Source of the DNA: Prorocentrum cordatum
Lineage: Eukaryota; Sar; Dinophyceae; Prorocentrales; Prorocentraceae
DNA length: 64,000 nt
Assembly (NCBI GenBank): GCA_963575745.1
Contig: CAUYUJ010014604.1
Span: 1-64,000, forward strand
Direction: 5' to 3'
Positions 39,771 to 51,880 of the stretch are shown piece after piece (the first letter of the stretch is position 1; each line of letters begins with the position of its first letter). The notes beneath the pieces are model-generated. The model saw only the letters and a program-made list of their open reading frames with translations. It had not been told where the DNA came from and searched no databases. Made by a program: the position numbers and the translations under genes.

Positions 39771-42289
39771 TCTTCTCTATGGCAGACGGAAGCGCGTGCG
39801 AAAAGGTCGTGCGGTTTGCCCTCCCTGGAGGGCCATCTTTCGACACCCATCACGCAGATCCTGGCCCCCGAGCGTCACAAATCGAGCCCACCCCCAAAGA
39901 CGCGCCGAAGTGGCCATCAGAGGCTCCAAGGAGCGTCCAAGAGGCCCCCTAGTGGCCCCCAACAAGGCCCACGAGGCCCCCGAGAGGACCCCACCAGGGC
40001 TCTACAGGCCTCCAAGCGATTCCAATATAGGCCCCCAACAAGGCCCACGAGGCCCCCTAGAGGACCCCACCAAGGCTCTAGAAGCCTCCAAGAGACTCCA
40101 ATGGTCCTCCGAAGCATGTCCCCAGAGGCCACAATCCTTCATTCTTCCATGGTTTTTGAAGGAATTTTGCCTGCTCGCCTTCTCGGCTAGCCGACGCTCC
40201 ACGACGGCCAGAGAGACCCACAAGACCGCCCCAGGACGGCCCAAGAGGCCTCCAAGCGCGTCCCCAGACGGCCCAGGGAGCCCCAAGATGGCCCAAGAGG
40301 CGCCCAAGACGGCCCCGGAGGACCCCAAGGCAGGCCCAAGAGAGGGCCAAAGCACTGGGAAAAACCTTGACACTCCGAGTCTTGGGCCCCCATAAGCCCA
40401 CACAAGGCCCCAAGGCCCGCCCAAGAGGCCGCCAAGAGCCTCCAACAGTACCCCGACGCATGCCCCCAGAGGCTAAAATTCTTCATTTCTCCATGGTTTC
40501 GGAAGGAATTTTGCCTCATCGCCTTCTCGGCTAGCCGACGCTCCACGACGGCTGGAGAGACCCACAAGACCGCCCCAGGACGGCCCAAGAGGCCTCCAAG
40601 CGCTTCCCCAGACGGCCCAGGGAGCCCCAAGATGGCCCAAGAGGCGCCCAAGACGGCCCTAGAGGACTCCAAGCCAGGCCCAAGAGGGGGCCAAAGCACG
40701 GGGAAAAACCTTGACACTCCGAGTCCTGGGCCCCCATACGCCCACACAAGGCTCCAAGTCCCCCCCAAGAGGCCGTCAAGAGCTTCCAACAGTACCCCGA
40801 AGCATGCCCCCGGAGGCCAATATTATTTATTTTTCCATGGTTTTTCAATGAGTTTTGCCTGCTCGCCTTCTCGGCTGGCCGACGCTCCAAGACGGCCGAA
40901 AACACCCACAAGACCGCCCCCAGGACGGCCCAAGAGGCCTCCAAGCGCGTCCCCAGACGCGCCCAAGACGGCCCCAGAGGACCCCAAGCCAGGCCCAAGA
41001 GGGGGCCAAAGACCGGGGAAAAACCCTGACACCCCGAGCCCTGGGCCCCCATACGCCCACACAAGGCCCCAAGACCCTCCCAAGGGAACGCCAAGAGGTC
41101 CCCAGAGGCCCCCAAGAAGCCCAAAGCAAGCCCCACAACGGCCCCAAGAGGCCCCAAAGCTGCCTCCAAGAGGGACCCCAGACGCCTCTGAGCCATTACA
41201 CAGGCACGGTGGCGGATTTCGCCGAAGGCCATGATGCGTGCCAGAAGGTCCTCTGTCTTGAAATGTCCGCCAGGCTCTCCAGGCCGCCCTGCGAGCCCCC
41301 AGGCCGCTCCGAGACGGCTCAGAAACGCCCACGAGGGCGCTCGGACAGACTAAGAGGGACCCAACCGAGCCCCAGGTCGGCCCCAGAGGCCTCCAAGGCA
41401 GGCCAGGAGGCTCCCTAGGCGCCCCAGGAGGACCCCCAGGAGGGACCCAAGAGGCAAAAATTTGCCCCTACCCTTCGGAAAACGTACATTTTGATATGCT
41501 CGCTCTTTTGGTCTTCACCGCGCCCAAGACGGCTATACAGGCCTTCCCGATCGCCCCAAGACGCCCCCAGAGCACCCCAGGAGGGCCCCCAAACGGCCCG
41601 AGGCGGGCCCGCGACGGCTCCAGAGACGCCCTAGACGGCCCAAGAGGCAACCAAGACAGCCCAAAGAGCGGTCAATAACAGCCCAAGACGGCCCCAAGAC
41701 GGTCCGAGCTGCGCCCAAGACGGCCCCACACGGCCCCACGACGGCCCAAGAGGTACTCAAGACGGCCCAAGAGGGACTCAAGGGATTCCCGGGAGGCCAG
41801 AAAGAGGCCCCCAAACGGCCCCCAAGAGGCCCTGAGTGGCTTCCACCTTGCCTCTATGAGACGGGGGTCGGACGAGAGGCGAGGGCCGGACCGTATGCCC
41901 ACAAGAGCTGTTTTCAACGCTCTGGGGCCCTTCCATGCTTGTCTTTTGGGGAGCGGTCCAGAGCGCCCCGGAGCGCTCCGGGAGCCCGTCGGGCGCAGGA
42001 CCCTTGGAGGCTCCCCAGATGGCGCCATGAGGGCCCCACACGGCATGAGGGCCCCAGACGGTCCTTGCACGCTCCGGGAAGCCCCACAGAGCGTCCACGA
42101 GGCCACTCAAATGGGCACGACACGACCCAAGCGAGCGCCAAGGCGCTCCGAGAGGCCTCCAAAAGGCCTCACAAGAGGGTCCCGAGAGGTCAAAATCGTT
42201 TGTTGTCTTAGGCTTTTCCAAAGATTTCCCGCTTGCCGCCAATTCAGCTTTCGGACACTCGAAGCAGCCCTGGAAGACTTCAAGACCAC

Positions 42290-43870
42290 CCCAAAAGGAC
42301 CCAAAACGCCCCCAGGAGGCTCCCAGGAGGGCCCCAAGACGGGCCAAGACCGCCCCAGCACGGCCCAAGGCGCGCTGAAGACGGCCCAGGACGGCTCCAA
42401 GACGGCTCCACGAGGGTGCCAACACGGCCCCAGACGGGCCCAGCACGGCCCAAGGCACGCTCAAGACGGCCCAAGACGATTCCAAGACGGTCCCAGGAGG
42501 GTGCCAACACGGCCACAGATCGGCCCAGGACGAGCCAAGGAGGCGCCCAGTCGGGGCCTCAAGGCGGGCCAAGATGGCAAGAGAGCCCCAGCTGGCAAAA
42601 ATCGTTTATGTTCCATTGTTTATTGTTACAGCATTTGCGTTTCCCGCCATTTCGGCGGTCGGATGCCCCAAGAGGCCCCAGAAAGTCCGAGGAAACGCCC
42701 AGGAAGGCCCCAAGACGGGCCAAGACGGCCCCAGCACAACCCAAGGCGCGCTGCGACGGCTCAAGACGGCTCCAAGACGGCCCCAAGAGGGTGCCAACGC
42801 GGCCCCTGCTGGGCCCAGGACGGCCCAAGGAGGCGCACAGGAGGGGCCCAAGACGACTCGAAGGCGGCCCCAGACGGCTCCAAGACAGCCCAAAGATAGT
42901 GCCAACAAGGACCCCGATGGGCCCAGGACGGCCTACGGACGCGCCCATGAGGGGCCCACGACGAACCATGACGGCCCCATCACGGCAAACGGCGCCCTCA
43001 AGACGGGCTTAGACGGCTCCAAGACGGCTCTTTGAGGAAGCCAACACGGCCCCACACCTTTCGGGCGAACACTTGGGGGGGGCTGGGAGCTTGCGACAAG
43101 TCTCCCACATTCATTGTCCTGCCCCACTCTGTTCGCCTGGAGGCCTCCTCCAACCCTGTGGGTGAACAAGAGGAAACCCAGCGGGCCGCCAACCCTGGGG
43201 CCCGTGGGCCCCGCGCCGCTTGGGCAGACGACGAACGCCGGGTCTGACGGGCCAGCTACCGCCCCCTTTTGCCCGATGTGCTGTGCCATTCTGTTCCCCC
43301 AGGGGCCTTGGCAAACTCTTCGGGCCAACCAAACCGGACCCCTGGGACAGCAGCCAATTGATATGACCCAGGCACCTCTCCGCATTCTTCGGACCACAGA
43401 CCCTCTGGGCAAGCAGAATGGGACTTGGCGAACAAACCCTCCCGTTGGCGGCGATGCGACTGGATCGCACCATCAAGGCGTGCCTGGAGGTGATGGCCGA
43501 CCCAGCAGCGGTTTCTGTTAAGATTTTACTGAATTTCAAATTTTCGTTAAGCTCTCTTGGGCCCTCCCTGTAGATCCTTGCGCTCCCCGGCGCTTTCGGT
43601 GGTTTTCCCCGATGGCCTCCCGAGCCCCTCCCCGGGCGCTCCTGAGACGCCTCAGCTGGGCTTCGACTTCGACGCACATCCCCGAGAGACTTCGAAACTG
43701 CCCTCAATAGGAGGGGGTTGAACGAGCAGCGCGCTGGGGCCAAGCTGCTGGAGCGCTGCAAGAGCTCGGACACGAAGACGCGGTCTCGCTGCCGCCACCC
43801 GAGCCGCCGCCGTGTCTGTAGATTTTCGGTACAATCTGCGCCGTTCCTCCGAGAACCATTCCAGAAAGAT
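42290..43870. repeat. Duplicated segment B, copy 3 (partial)
   Basis: Parallels 2,220-3,740 and 36,710-38,200, with a deletion near 43,395 that removes the left arm of the inverted repeat. Unlike copy 2, this copy keeps the intact hairpin module at its end and flows into PPR motifs, as copy 1 does. Confidence 0.8.
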
Positions 43871-44152
43871 GTCGTGGACGGAGTCCACGGGTCAGCCCTA
43901 GTCAGCTACAATGCTGGGATCAGCGCGTGCGAGAAAGGCATGCAGTGGCAGCGAGCTCTGTCGCTGATCAGCGAGATGTGGGAGGCGAAGGTGGTGCCCG
44001 AAGCCATCAGCTTCAGCGCTGGGATCAGGGCTTGCGATAGAGCCGGGCAAGGACTACAAGCGATTTGGTGGCTCACTGCGACGCGGGATGCAAAGCTTGA
44101 GTCCAACGTCGCGAGCTTCAGTGATGCACTCGTTCTTGCGATACGCAAGTAA
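43718..44152 (+). pseudogene. PPR-repeat fragment (two motifs, diverged)
   Basis: Motif 1 (43,904-44,008) is close to the family core; motif 2 (44,009-44,113) has drifted (IRACDRAG...AIWWLTATRDAKLESNV) but keeps the 35-residue length. The frame ends 12 codons later. More decayed PPR-like sequence continues to 44,881, so this is the longest PPR remnant in the window. Motif 2 divergence suggests it comes from a real multi-motif gene rather than copying of a single unit. Confidence 0.65.
43873..43903 (+). repeat. Hairpin module H, copy 12, upstream of PPR motifs
   Basis: CGTGGAC-gga-GTCCACG (43,873-43,889), GGTCAGCCCTAGTC, then the PPR frame. The upstream 'ccattccagaaagatgt' is shared with copies 2 and 7. 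Confidence 0.8.
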
Positions 44153-44881
44153 ATATCGAGCAGCTCCACTTGCAATCCTGGAACCAATGCGTGCGAAAAC
44201 GGCAAGTCACTGCAGTAGGCCTTGACATTGTTCAGGCGATCGGGGAAATCGAAGATGGACGATGGAGGCCAATGTGATCAGCTACGACGCTGGAACCAGC
44301 GCGTGCGAGAATGGCAGGCAGCGACACCAGGCTCCGTCGCTGTTCGGAGAGGGGGATGCGAAAATAGAGCCTACATCGTCGGCCACACCCCTGGAGTCAG
44401 AGAGTTCGAGAGTGCTGGCCGCCTTCACAACATATCGGTCGTCCTCGGGAAGGTGTGCTCTGTCTGTGGCCAGGACGTGCGAGCAAGACTGGCAGAGCAA
44501 ACAGGCGATGTCGCTGTCCGACGAGCGTTGGGATCAGAGCGTGGGATCAGAGCGTGGGATAAGAGCATGCAGTGGCAGCGGGCTTTGAAACTGTCGGGCA
44601 AGATGTCGGAAGCGAAGCTGGAATCCAATGTTATCAGCTACAACGGTATAGTCAGCGCGTGCGAAGAAGGCGAGTGGCAGCTGGCTTGGGCGCTGCCAGG
44701 AGCCCAACGTCGCAACTTGCAGCGTTGGGACCAGCGCGCGCGAGAAGGGCGGGCAGTGGCAGTGGGCTCCAGCGCTGCCCCGCGAGAGGTGAGAGGCGAG
44801 GCTGAAGACCAACGTCATCCATCTATTCTGAGGCGGGTGTCAGCGCGTGCGGGAACGCTGGGCGCCAGAGCACGCAATTAG
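44153..44881 (+). pseudogene. Decayed PPR array with frameshifts
   Basis: Pieces such as GIRAWDKSMQWQRALKL (about 44,550-44,600) and VISYNGIVSACEEGEWQLAWAL (about 44,627-44,690) appear in the frame open from 44,222. The next piece ('agcgttgggaccagcgcgcgcgagaagggcgggcagtggcag', from about 44,720) has slipped frame. Each is a recognisable PPR start. At least two frame changes break the array. Confidence 0.55.
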
Positions 44882-47800
44882 CTCAAAATCGCCGGCTGGA
44901 CGCCCTCGAAAGAAAGGAGGAAGGAGAGCAGCAGCAGCACGAGGAAGAGGGGTATTGATGCTACTAGCTGCACCGAATCCCGAGGAAAACGATCGGCGCA
45001 ACGGCCGCAAAAAGAGAACCTAATCCTCCTCTTTTGGGGGGGGTGCTCAAAGAGTGCGGCCTCCGCACAAACTCCCTTGAGCCACGAGGCAGGCTCAACT
45101 ACCGCAGTCGGGGAGGCAGATCCGCGAGGGGAGGCCACAGCAAAATCAAGGAGCTGGAGGGGGGCCGAAGGAACCCACGAAAGTTGCGACGGTTGCGCAG
45201 CTGGTGGCCTTCCAGGGAGACGCGATGTCTCCACCGGGTGTGCGCGTCCCCTCACTCCGCTTGGCTTCCAGGAGCCCACGGTGACGTCAGCTGCGCAGTT
45301 GGCAGCCCCCCAGGAAGCAGCGAGGTCTCGACTAGATGCGCGCGTCCCCCACTCCGCTGGACCTCCCAGGAGCCCGTGAAAGTAGCGACCGTTGATCAGT
45401 TGGCAGCCCCCCAGTAGGAAAAGTAGGAGGTAGGAGGAGGGAGGCATGGAGGAAGAGGAGGAGGGGGAGGGGTGGATGAGAGGGAGGAGGGGAAGAAGGA
45501 GGAGACCCACAATCAGCTCTCTACCCAAAACGAGAACCCACTGCAGGAGGGAATGGAACTGGAACGCTCCAGCTCCTCATAATTCCCTGGAAGACCCCAG
45601 GAAGCCTGCCGAGGCCTCTGGATGCCCACAAAGAGCCGCGAACGTCCAAAACCTGTATCCTCGAACCTCGAATTCACCCTTCCTATTTCATTCCCTCTGA
45701 GGTGAATTCGTAGTTGGAGGAACCGGAGGATGAGCGGACGGCGTAGGAGTAGAAAGAAGGGGGGTGGCAATGACGAGGAAGGAATAGAACTCAGCTATGT
45801 CGCCCGCGTTGGGGCGAGACCCCCATCTTGAACGATTGGAGCAAAGCGCCGATCCTGAAATGCTACCAACGCTCAAGCGGTGGCATTATTCACCAAGGAC
45901 CGACAGCGTTCCGATCGACAATCCAAGATCGAATACCGTATCATGTAAGTTTGTGGGTGAGCGAAATAAAGAGGCAGCGGTACCGCTACACATGATGAGG
46001 GGAAAGAGGAGAGTAGCACCCATATGAATCAAGTGTAGAAGAGAGCAAGGGAAAGAGACAGACACGGGTGTCATAGAGAGCTTTGATCCCACGATGGCCG
46101 TTGCAGAATTTGATCCATCCTTCGTTGCGCAGTAGGAATGGGGGGCGTTATGTATTGGAAGAGCAGGAAGCGGATGAGCAGGAGGAGGAGGTTTCGACGA
46201 CGACGAGGATGAGGAGGAAGGAGCAGGAGCAGGAGGACCAGCGGAAGGCGGAAAATAGGCCAGGAGAGAGACAGCAACGACGAGGAACATGTCGGATCCA
46301 GAAGTTTGGCCACCGTTGGGCGAGAGCGCCAGCGCGGGCCAGTTGGGCCAACGTTGCAAAGGGACCATGACGTTGATAGGACCGAAGACGCTTCGATTCG
46401 AAAAGCACATGGAAAGCAATAGCTGGCAAGTCGGCGTGTGAAAAATACGCGGCAAAGGCCAGATCCCCGCTGGACAATGTCAGGGGAGAGAGAATGCGGA
46501 GCAGAAGGAGGAGGAGGAGGAGGAGGAGCCCTTCCACATACATAACAAAGTATCAGAGGAGAGGGGAGATTGTTATCCATGGTCTGTAACTGTAGGAAGG
46601 CGCATTAGGGGCGATACCGTACATGGACATTAGATTCGAACCCTGTGGCCCAAGATGCCCCCCAGACCCCCCGAGATTAATATTGATGGCGTGGCGACGG
46701 GGGGGGAGTGAGTGGACAGAAATATTCGAACCCAAAAGCACCGCCTTTACTGAGATCAACATTGATGTCGGGTGTGCGGGGGTGATTTAGAATCTCCCTC
46801 GAATGTGTAAGGGTTCGAATATATTGTCCATCTACTGTAGCGTCATACTTGCCATCCTACCTCATTCGCACCAATACCTTCCCATTGTGCCGAACTCTCT
46901 TGTATCCGACGAGTGCGGTGTCGACCTTGATCACCAAAATGGCCGCATCGTGTGATGTACAAGAAGACAGGCGGCGTGGCACATTGGACGAGAAGGAAGA
47001 GGTAAGGGGGGGCTCGTACATTGGAGATGGGAGGAGGAAGAGGAGGAGGATCAACAGCAACGAGAGAAGGAGGACTAGCAGGATCAGCGGGAGGCGAAGG
47101 AGGTGCCAGGAAGGAGACGGCAAAATATTACCCGCGCTGCGGCGAGAGCGCCGTTCTGAACGACGGGAGCACAGCGCCGATCCTGAAATGCGGCCACCGC
47201 TGCAGCGGGGGCACTATTTTTGAAAAGACCAAGACTGAAGAAATAGGAATTACCAATTAATGAAGCTTTGTGTGAAAAAAGGAACACGCGGAAGAGCTGG
47301 GAGCACGCTGGCGCAAGATCACAGGAGAAAGGAGAGTAGTATTCAGAGTGTGAAATTTTGCAGTGGCGAGAGTCCTTCCCACTCCTCTCCCTCCCTCCTC
47401 GCCTGCGGGCTGGATTGTTTAATGGCTTCACTCCCTGGCAGCCTTCTCGCAGAGGAGCTTTGAGGACTGCCGGACCCCGGCTACGCGTAAGAATGACCCT
47501 TCGCCGGAGCGACTCTTGGGTGCGAGGTGCGTGCCCGCAGGAGGTCGCTCAGCGCTGGCTTGTGCGCTTGGACTTGGCCCCCGCGCGGCCCCCTGAAGCC
47601 GCGAACCAAAGGTCAAACCTGCATGTAGCCGATGCCCGACCTGACCTTCGACAGATTCGCGCCGCGTCGACGCGGCGGCGAACGCGGCGGCGACTCCTGC
47701 ACGGGCGTTCAAAGATTGAATGCCGCAGATAGCCTGGAATCGGTCGACATCAACAGATCCACGCTATCAGAAAACCGCGATCGTGCAGGGTTGAGCGAGC

Positions 47801-48220
47801 CGCGCGGTGTCAGAAACCAACGCGCCAGTCGTCACAACACGAACCTGCCGTATGCTAGGTCACCCGCCCCGGGCAGTGGGACCACCCCACGCTTCGCGTT
47901 TTCCCTTCCTGGGCCAGGGAGCTGCACTTCTCGAATCTCGGGGGAGCGGCGCGACTTCGGCATCGGCAGCGATGCTCTGCGCGTCACTGTCGGCACCGCA
48001 GGCCAGGGCCCATTTTGACCGATTTGGTATCGAGCCTGGCCGGCTCCGTTCAATTCCGGCATGCCGACGGCACGAATTTACCGCAACTTTCATTAGGACG
48101 TCCTCCCCTTGGCCGCTCTGCCTCGGACGCCAGATTGCCGAAGCCGAGCGGGGTGATTGAAAAAGAGCAGGAGCGTGAGGCACCGTGCTGGCAGTCCAGG
48201 GGACAACAAAAGCATTCCGC
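44882..48220. other. Non-coding stretch with GGA microsatellites and a dispersed ~55-bp repeat
   Basis: GGA-rich patches at about 45,430-45,510, 46,180-46,250, 46,503-46,535 and 47,020-47,100. A phrase 'gagcaaagcgccgatcctgaaatg.taccaacgctcaagcggtggcatta' near 45,838-45,895 recurs near 47,165-47,217. No ORF encodes anything I recognise. Confidence 0.55.
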
Positions 48221-48225
48221 GGAGG

Positions 48226-48418
48226 AGGGAGGGAGGGAGGGAGGGAGGGAGGGAGGGAGGGAGGGAGGGAGGAGGGAGGAGGGAGGAGGAGGAGGAGGAA
48301 GAGGAGGAGGAGGAGGAGGAGGAGGAAGAAGGAGAAGAGGAGGAGGAGGGGGAGGAGGAGGAGGTGAGAGGAGGCGGGAGGAGGAGGAGGAGGAGGAGGA
48401 GGAGGAGGAGGAGGGCAT
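48226..48418. repeat. (GGGA)n followed by (GGA)n microsatellite
   Basis: About ten GGGA units then GGA, GGAA and GGGGA units to 48,418, about 190 bp of uninterrupted purine on the plus strand. Confidence 0.93.
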
Positions 48419-48769
48419 CTTCGCGCGGCCGCCGAGCCTGGCGGAGGCGGCCGTCGGCGCAGTCCCAGCTCGCCGACGATGCGCGCGCCGTGGGCGAGGG
48501 GCCGCGCGCTCGGCCGCACGCTGGGCTGGCCCTCCGTGCCGACCGAGGCCGAGCGGGCCTGCCGCCGCCGCCGGGGCACGCGCAGCAGCAGCCGCCGCCC
48601 TGGTGGCCGGGCCACGCGCCGCCGGCGTGGGGCGCCGCCCCCGCCCGGGGCAGGAGAGGGGGAAGGAGGAAGAGGAAGAGGAGGACCAGAGTCAGCCCAG
48701 GATGCGCCCACGACGCTGCATACCATCCCAGCCCAAGTCCCACCCTCAGACGACCCGAGGGCTTGCTAG

Positions 48770-49170
48770 TCAGGCGAGAGTCACGTCTTGAAAAAGAACG
48801 TCCTAATTCTAGCTTCGTTCAACGGATATTCGGACCATTAATTTCAAGAAAGTGTCCAGCGAGAGCCCCGTCTTGAAGTGTAATTGCTGTGCCGGTTCAC
48901 ACAGATATCCATCATTGTTAAGCACGTCCCGTGCGAAAGCCCCATTGTGAAAAGGAGCCTCAAGTGCTCAAGTGCGTTAATGCGAGAGCCACACTTTGAA
49001 TACCACCCGCCCCCCATCCTCGCAACTGCTGCAAACGCATAGAGCGAAGGAGCTCCGCGTTACGGTGAGGGCCACGTGTTGAAAATCGTCACGCCTGGAA
49101 GCGTTTCGGGCGAGAGCGCGCGCGGCGCGAAGGTGAAAGCCACAGCTTTTGAAAACCACTCGTCCTCTTT
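48770..49170 (+). repeat. Six degenerate repeats of 'gcgagagccac.tcttgaaaa'
   Basis: Similar phrases begin near 48,773, 48,858, 48,935, 48,987, 49,064 and 49,131: GAGAGTCACGTCTTGAAAA, GAGAGCCCCGTCTTGAAG, GAAAGCCCCATTGTGAAAA, GAGAGCCACACTTTGAAT, GAGGGCCACGTGTTGAAAA, GAAAGCCACAGCTTTTGAAAA. Spacing 50-85 bp. Confidence 0.65.
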
Positions 49171-49714
49171 TTTGTAGCTCCTGCAAAGCTCAAGCTCCAT
49201 GGTCATAGCGTTGGAGGGTGCAGACGAAACGCCCGACCAGCACGACTGGTGGTGTGACTAGGAGGAGTTATCTGTATGGACAAGGAGCGGAGGAGGACCT
49301 TATCGGGCGGGGCTAGGACGAGGATAAATCCGTTTCAGAGCCTTCTGGAACGCTCTCAGAGCCTTCTGGGACGCTCTGAGAAAGCCCGAGACATCCTCCA
49401 GAGCCGTCCGATCTCAGAGGTTCTCGATTCATCCTCACCCGATGTTACCCTTATCTTGGCTTCGTCTTACTTCAGATCTGGGCGTCGCCAGGAAATTGCG
49501 ACCAGCAGCTTGCTAGCGTTTTCAGCTTCTGCAAACCGCTCCCAGGCCCCAGGACCGTCAAGAGACGATGTTTCCCCAATTAGGCTTGCCTAAGGGGTTC
49601 TTACTTAGTTAAAAGGTTCGTGCCTCGTATTCTTACGTTGCCCGTTGCCCAGAGGTTCCTCGGGTTCCTTGTGTTCCTCTGGTTCCCCGCCACCTGTGCC
49701 TCCTAGTGTTACGT

Positions 49715-49945
49715 TGCCCGTTTCCCGGATGTTCCTCGGGTTCCCCGGGTTCCTCGGGTTCCCCGGGTTCCTCGGGTTCCTCGGGTTCCTCGGGTTCCTC
49801 GGGTTTCCCGGAGGTTCCTCGGGTTCCTCGGGTTCCGCGCGTGCGTCTTATTGTTGCGTTGCCTGTTCCTCGGAGGTTCCTTGGGTTCCCAGGGATCTTC
49901 GGGTTCCTCAGGTTCCTCGGGTTCACCGCCCCCCGTTGCCCCAAG
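49715..49945. repeat. (GGTTCCTCG)n minisatellite
   Basis: 9-bp units ggttcctcg / ggttccccg in tandem, in two blocks separated by 'cgcgtgcgtcttattgttgcgttgcc'. A poly-(Gly-Phe-Leu) or (Ser-Gly) frame results but is not a gene. Confidence 0.85.
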
Positions 49946-49949
49946 CAAT

Positions 49950-50070
49950 GCCAAGTATGCCAACCCATGCAAACCAATGCCAAGCAATGCCAACCCATGC
50001 AGAGCAATGCCAAGCACTGCCAACCCATGCCAAGCAATGCCACGCAATACCAAACGATGCGCCCATGCAA
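49950..50070. repeat. 'aatgccaa.ccatgcaa' tandem repeat
   Basis: Units of about 10-25 bp (caagcaatgccaacccatgc) repeat around six times. Confidence 0.8.
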
Positions 50071-51880
50071 TAGGTTTTCCCCTAATTGGGGTCGCGCTGG
50101 GTTCATCTCGATGAAGAGCGCGGTCCCCGCGCAGGGGTCCTAGACCCCTAGAGGTCCACGTCAAGAGCAGGAGGGAGGAGAGGAAACAGGAAGGAGCAGG
50201 AAGGAAGTTAGGACAAGGGCCTCTGCGGTTCGGTCCGCTCGGCTGCTTCGCGATCGGCTGCATCCGGTCGGCTCGGTTCCGTCGGCTGCTGTGTCGCCGC
50301 TGCGCCGCTTCGATTGAGCGACTCGGGAAGAAGAGATATGGCCCAGGGAGAGGGGTCAACGTGCACCGAAAACAACGGAGTTCCGGACGTCTGGGGGTCC
50401 CCGTCGCCCTCCCAGAAGGGATGGGGACCTCATTTCGGCCGCGTGGGGCGCATTCGGGGCGCCCCTCGAGAGAGGAAGATCGCGACGGAGAAGCTGGAGT
50501 CAGAGCTTGAGCTTCAGAGGAGGCAAAGGTACCCATACGGCTACCCTTCCCTCGTCCCTTTGGGGGGCCTCCTGGGAGGCCCCGTCGACACAGCTGGATT
50601 CGCCTCGAAGTCAAGGCCAGAACGCACCCCAGAACAGGTCTAGGGAGTAATGGTACAGGTATTTGCTCGGTTTCCCAGAGCTGGAGCAGTCAGCAGGAGG
50701 AGGTAAAGCAGGAGGGGGTGAGCAGGGGGCCCACTGACCTCTCTGCGAGCAGCGCGCGCAAGGCACGGAGGGGAGCGCTGAGAGGCTCAGGCCGCCGGGC
50801 CCTGCGAGTTGTTACAGCCTGCGGGCCCCAGAGTCCTGGAGCCCTCGGCCCCTTGCCTGGGGGGCAGTGTTTCGCGCGGGCCGCCTCGTGGGTGCCCCCG
50901 AGGCCAGAAGGCGGCCCCCAGAGGCCGAAGCGGAGGCAGAGCGCGGAGGCTGAAGGTCACCACGTGGGAGGCCTCCGGCGGAGAGCGCCCTGCCCTTCGC
51001 CGCACCGAGGCGGCGCCGCACAGGACAGGAACCCGCGAGGGAGTCGTGGCGTCGGAGGTCCACGCCAGCGTCCCCAGACCTCCGAACCTCCGAAGCTGCC
51101 TTGCTTTCGATGCGCGGGTCCTCCCAGAGCTCCCCAGACATGCTCACATCATTAAGAATCAGGACGGGAGGTTTTTGGCCAATTTCGGCCTCGGAGGGCC
51201 CTCGCCGGGCCTTGGGATCGTCATAAAACGATTCAGGATGAAAAACGGGTCCTAGGGAAAGGGTCGGGACGTCCAGGGACCCCGTATTGAAAAAATCAGG
51301 TCGTCGCGTGTCTGGGTCCCGACCCTGAGATCCGGGCGATGCAAATGTGCCACGCCGAGCGTTTTCGCCCGGCTTCGGGCCCCGGGCCCCTCACAGATCG
51401 GTGCGGCAGAAAGATGGAGTTCAGTGCTCGAGTCGTGATCTCTGATGATGTTGCCTTTTTCTCGCGACGTCGGATCTCAGGGAGCCCCAGTCCCCTGGGC
51501 CAACTCTGCAGGGTGCCAAAAAAATAGAAAACTCACGACCTGAGCTATACACCATCTTCGGCGGCGAGCGAGGGGGCGATATGGAGAAGGAGACCTCGCG
51601 CCTTGCGAGAAGTTTTCTGCGTCTTCGGGGAAGCTTTAGGAAACTTCTCAGTCAGAAGGTCAGAGGACTTCTGAGCCTTCTGAGAAAGCCCGCGCCTTCA
51701 TATTTCCCCCTCGCGCTCGCCGCCGCCATCTGTTTGCCCCATGTTTCGAGCCGGATCGCTCTGTGAGGGCCCCAGTGCCGGAAAAACGGCGCAATCGCCC
51801 GTCGTGCAAAATTGCAACGCCCAGATCTCAGGGGCGGCGCCTGGTTTTCGGGTCTTAGTTGGGACCTCAGGCGATCGCTC
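50070..51880. other. No recognisable gene
   Basis: GC-rich sequence with scattered short frames. 51,170-51,260 resembles 52,495-52,565 ('gggccctcgcc.ggcct.gg..cgtc..aaacga'). Nothing protein-like. Confidence 0.5.

Larger units (their letters stand above)
38350..42190. repeat. 'caagacgg' field with dispersed cassettes, no gene seen
   Basis: Cassettes with an AT-rich core 'aatcct/aattcttcat.tttccatggttt' recur at about 40,130, 40,475 and 40,825 (about 350-bp period) next to 'ttttgcctgctcgccttctcggct'. The stretch 38,930-39,600 is less repetitive. All open frames are shadows of the repeat. Confidence 0.7.

Noticed and set aside
33827-43020. Long frames in the second repeat field (up to 628 codons)
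   Set aside because: Same repeat shadow; composition follows the repeat words and changes with frame.
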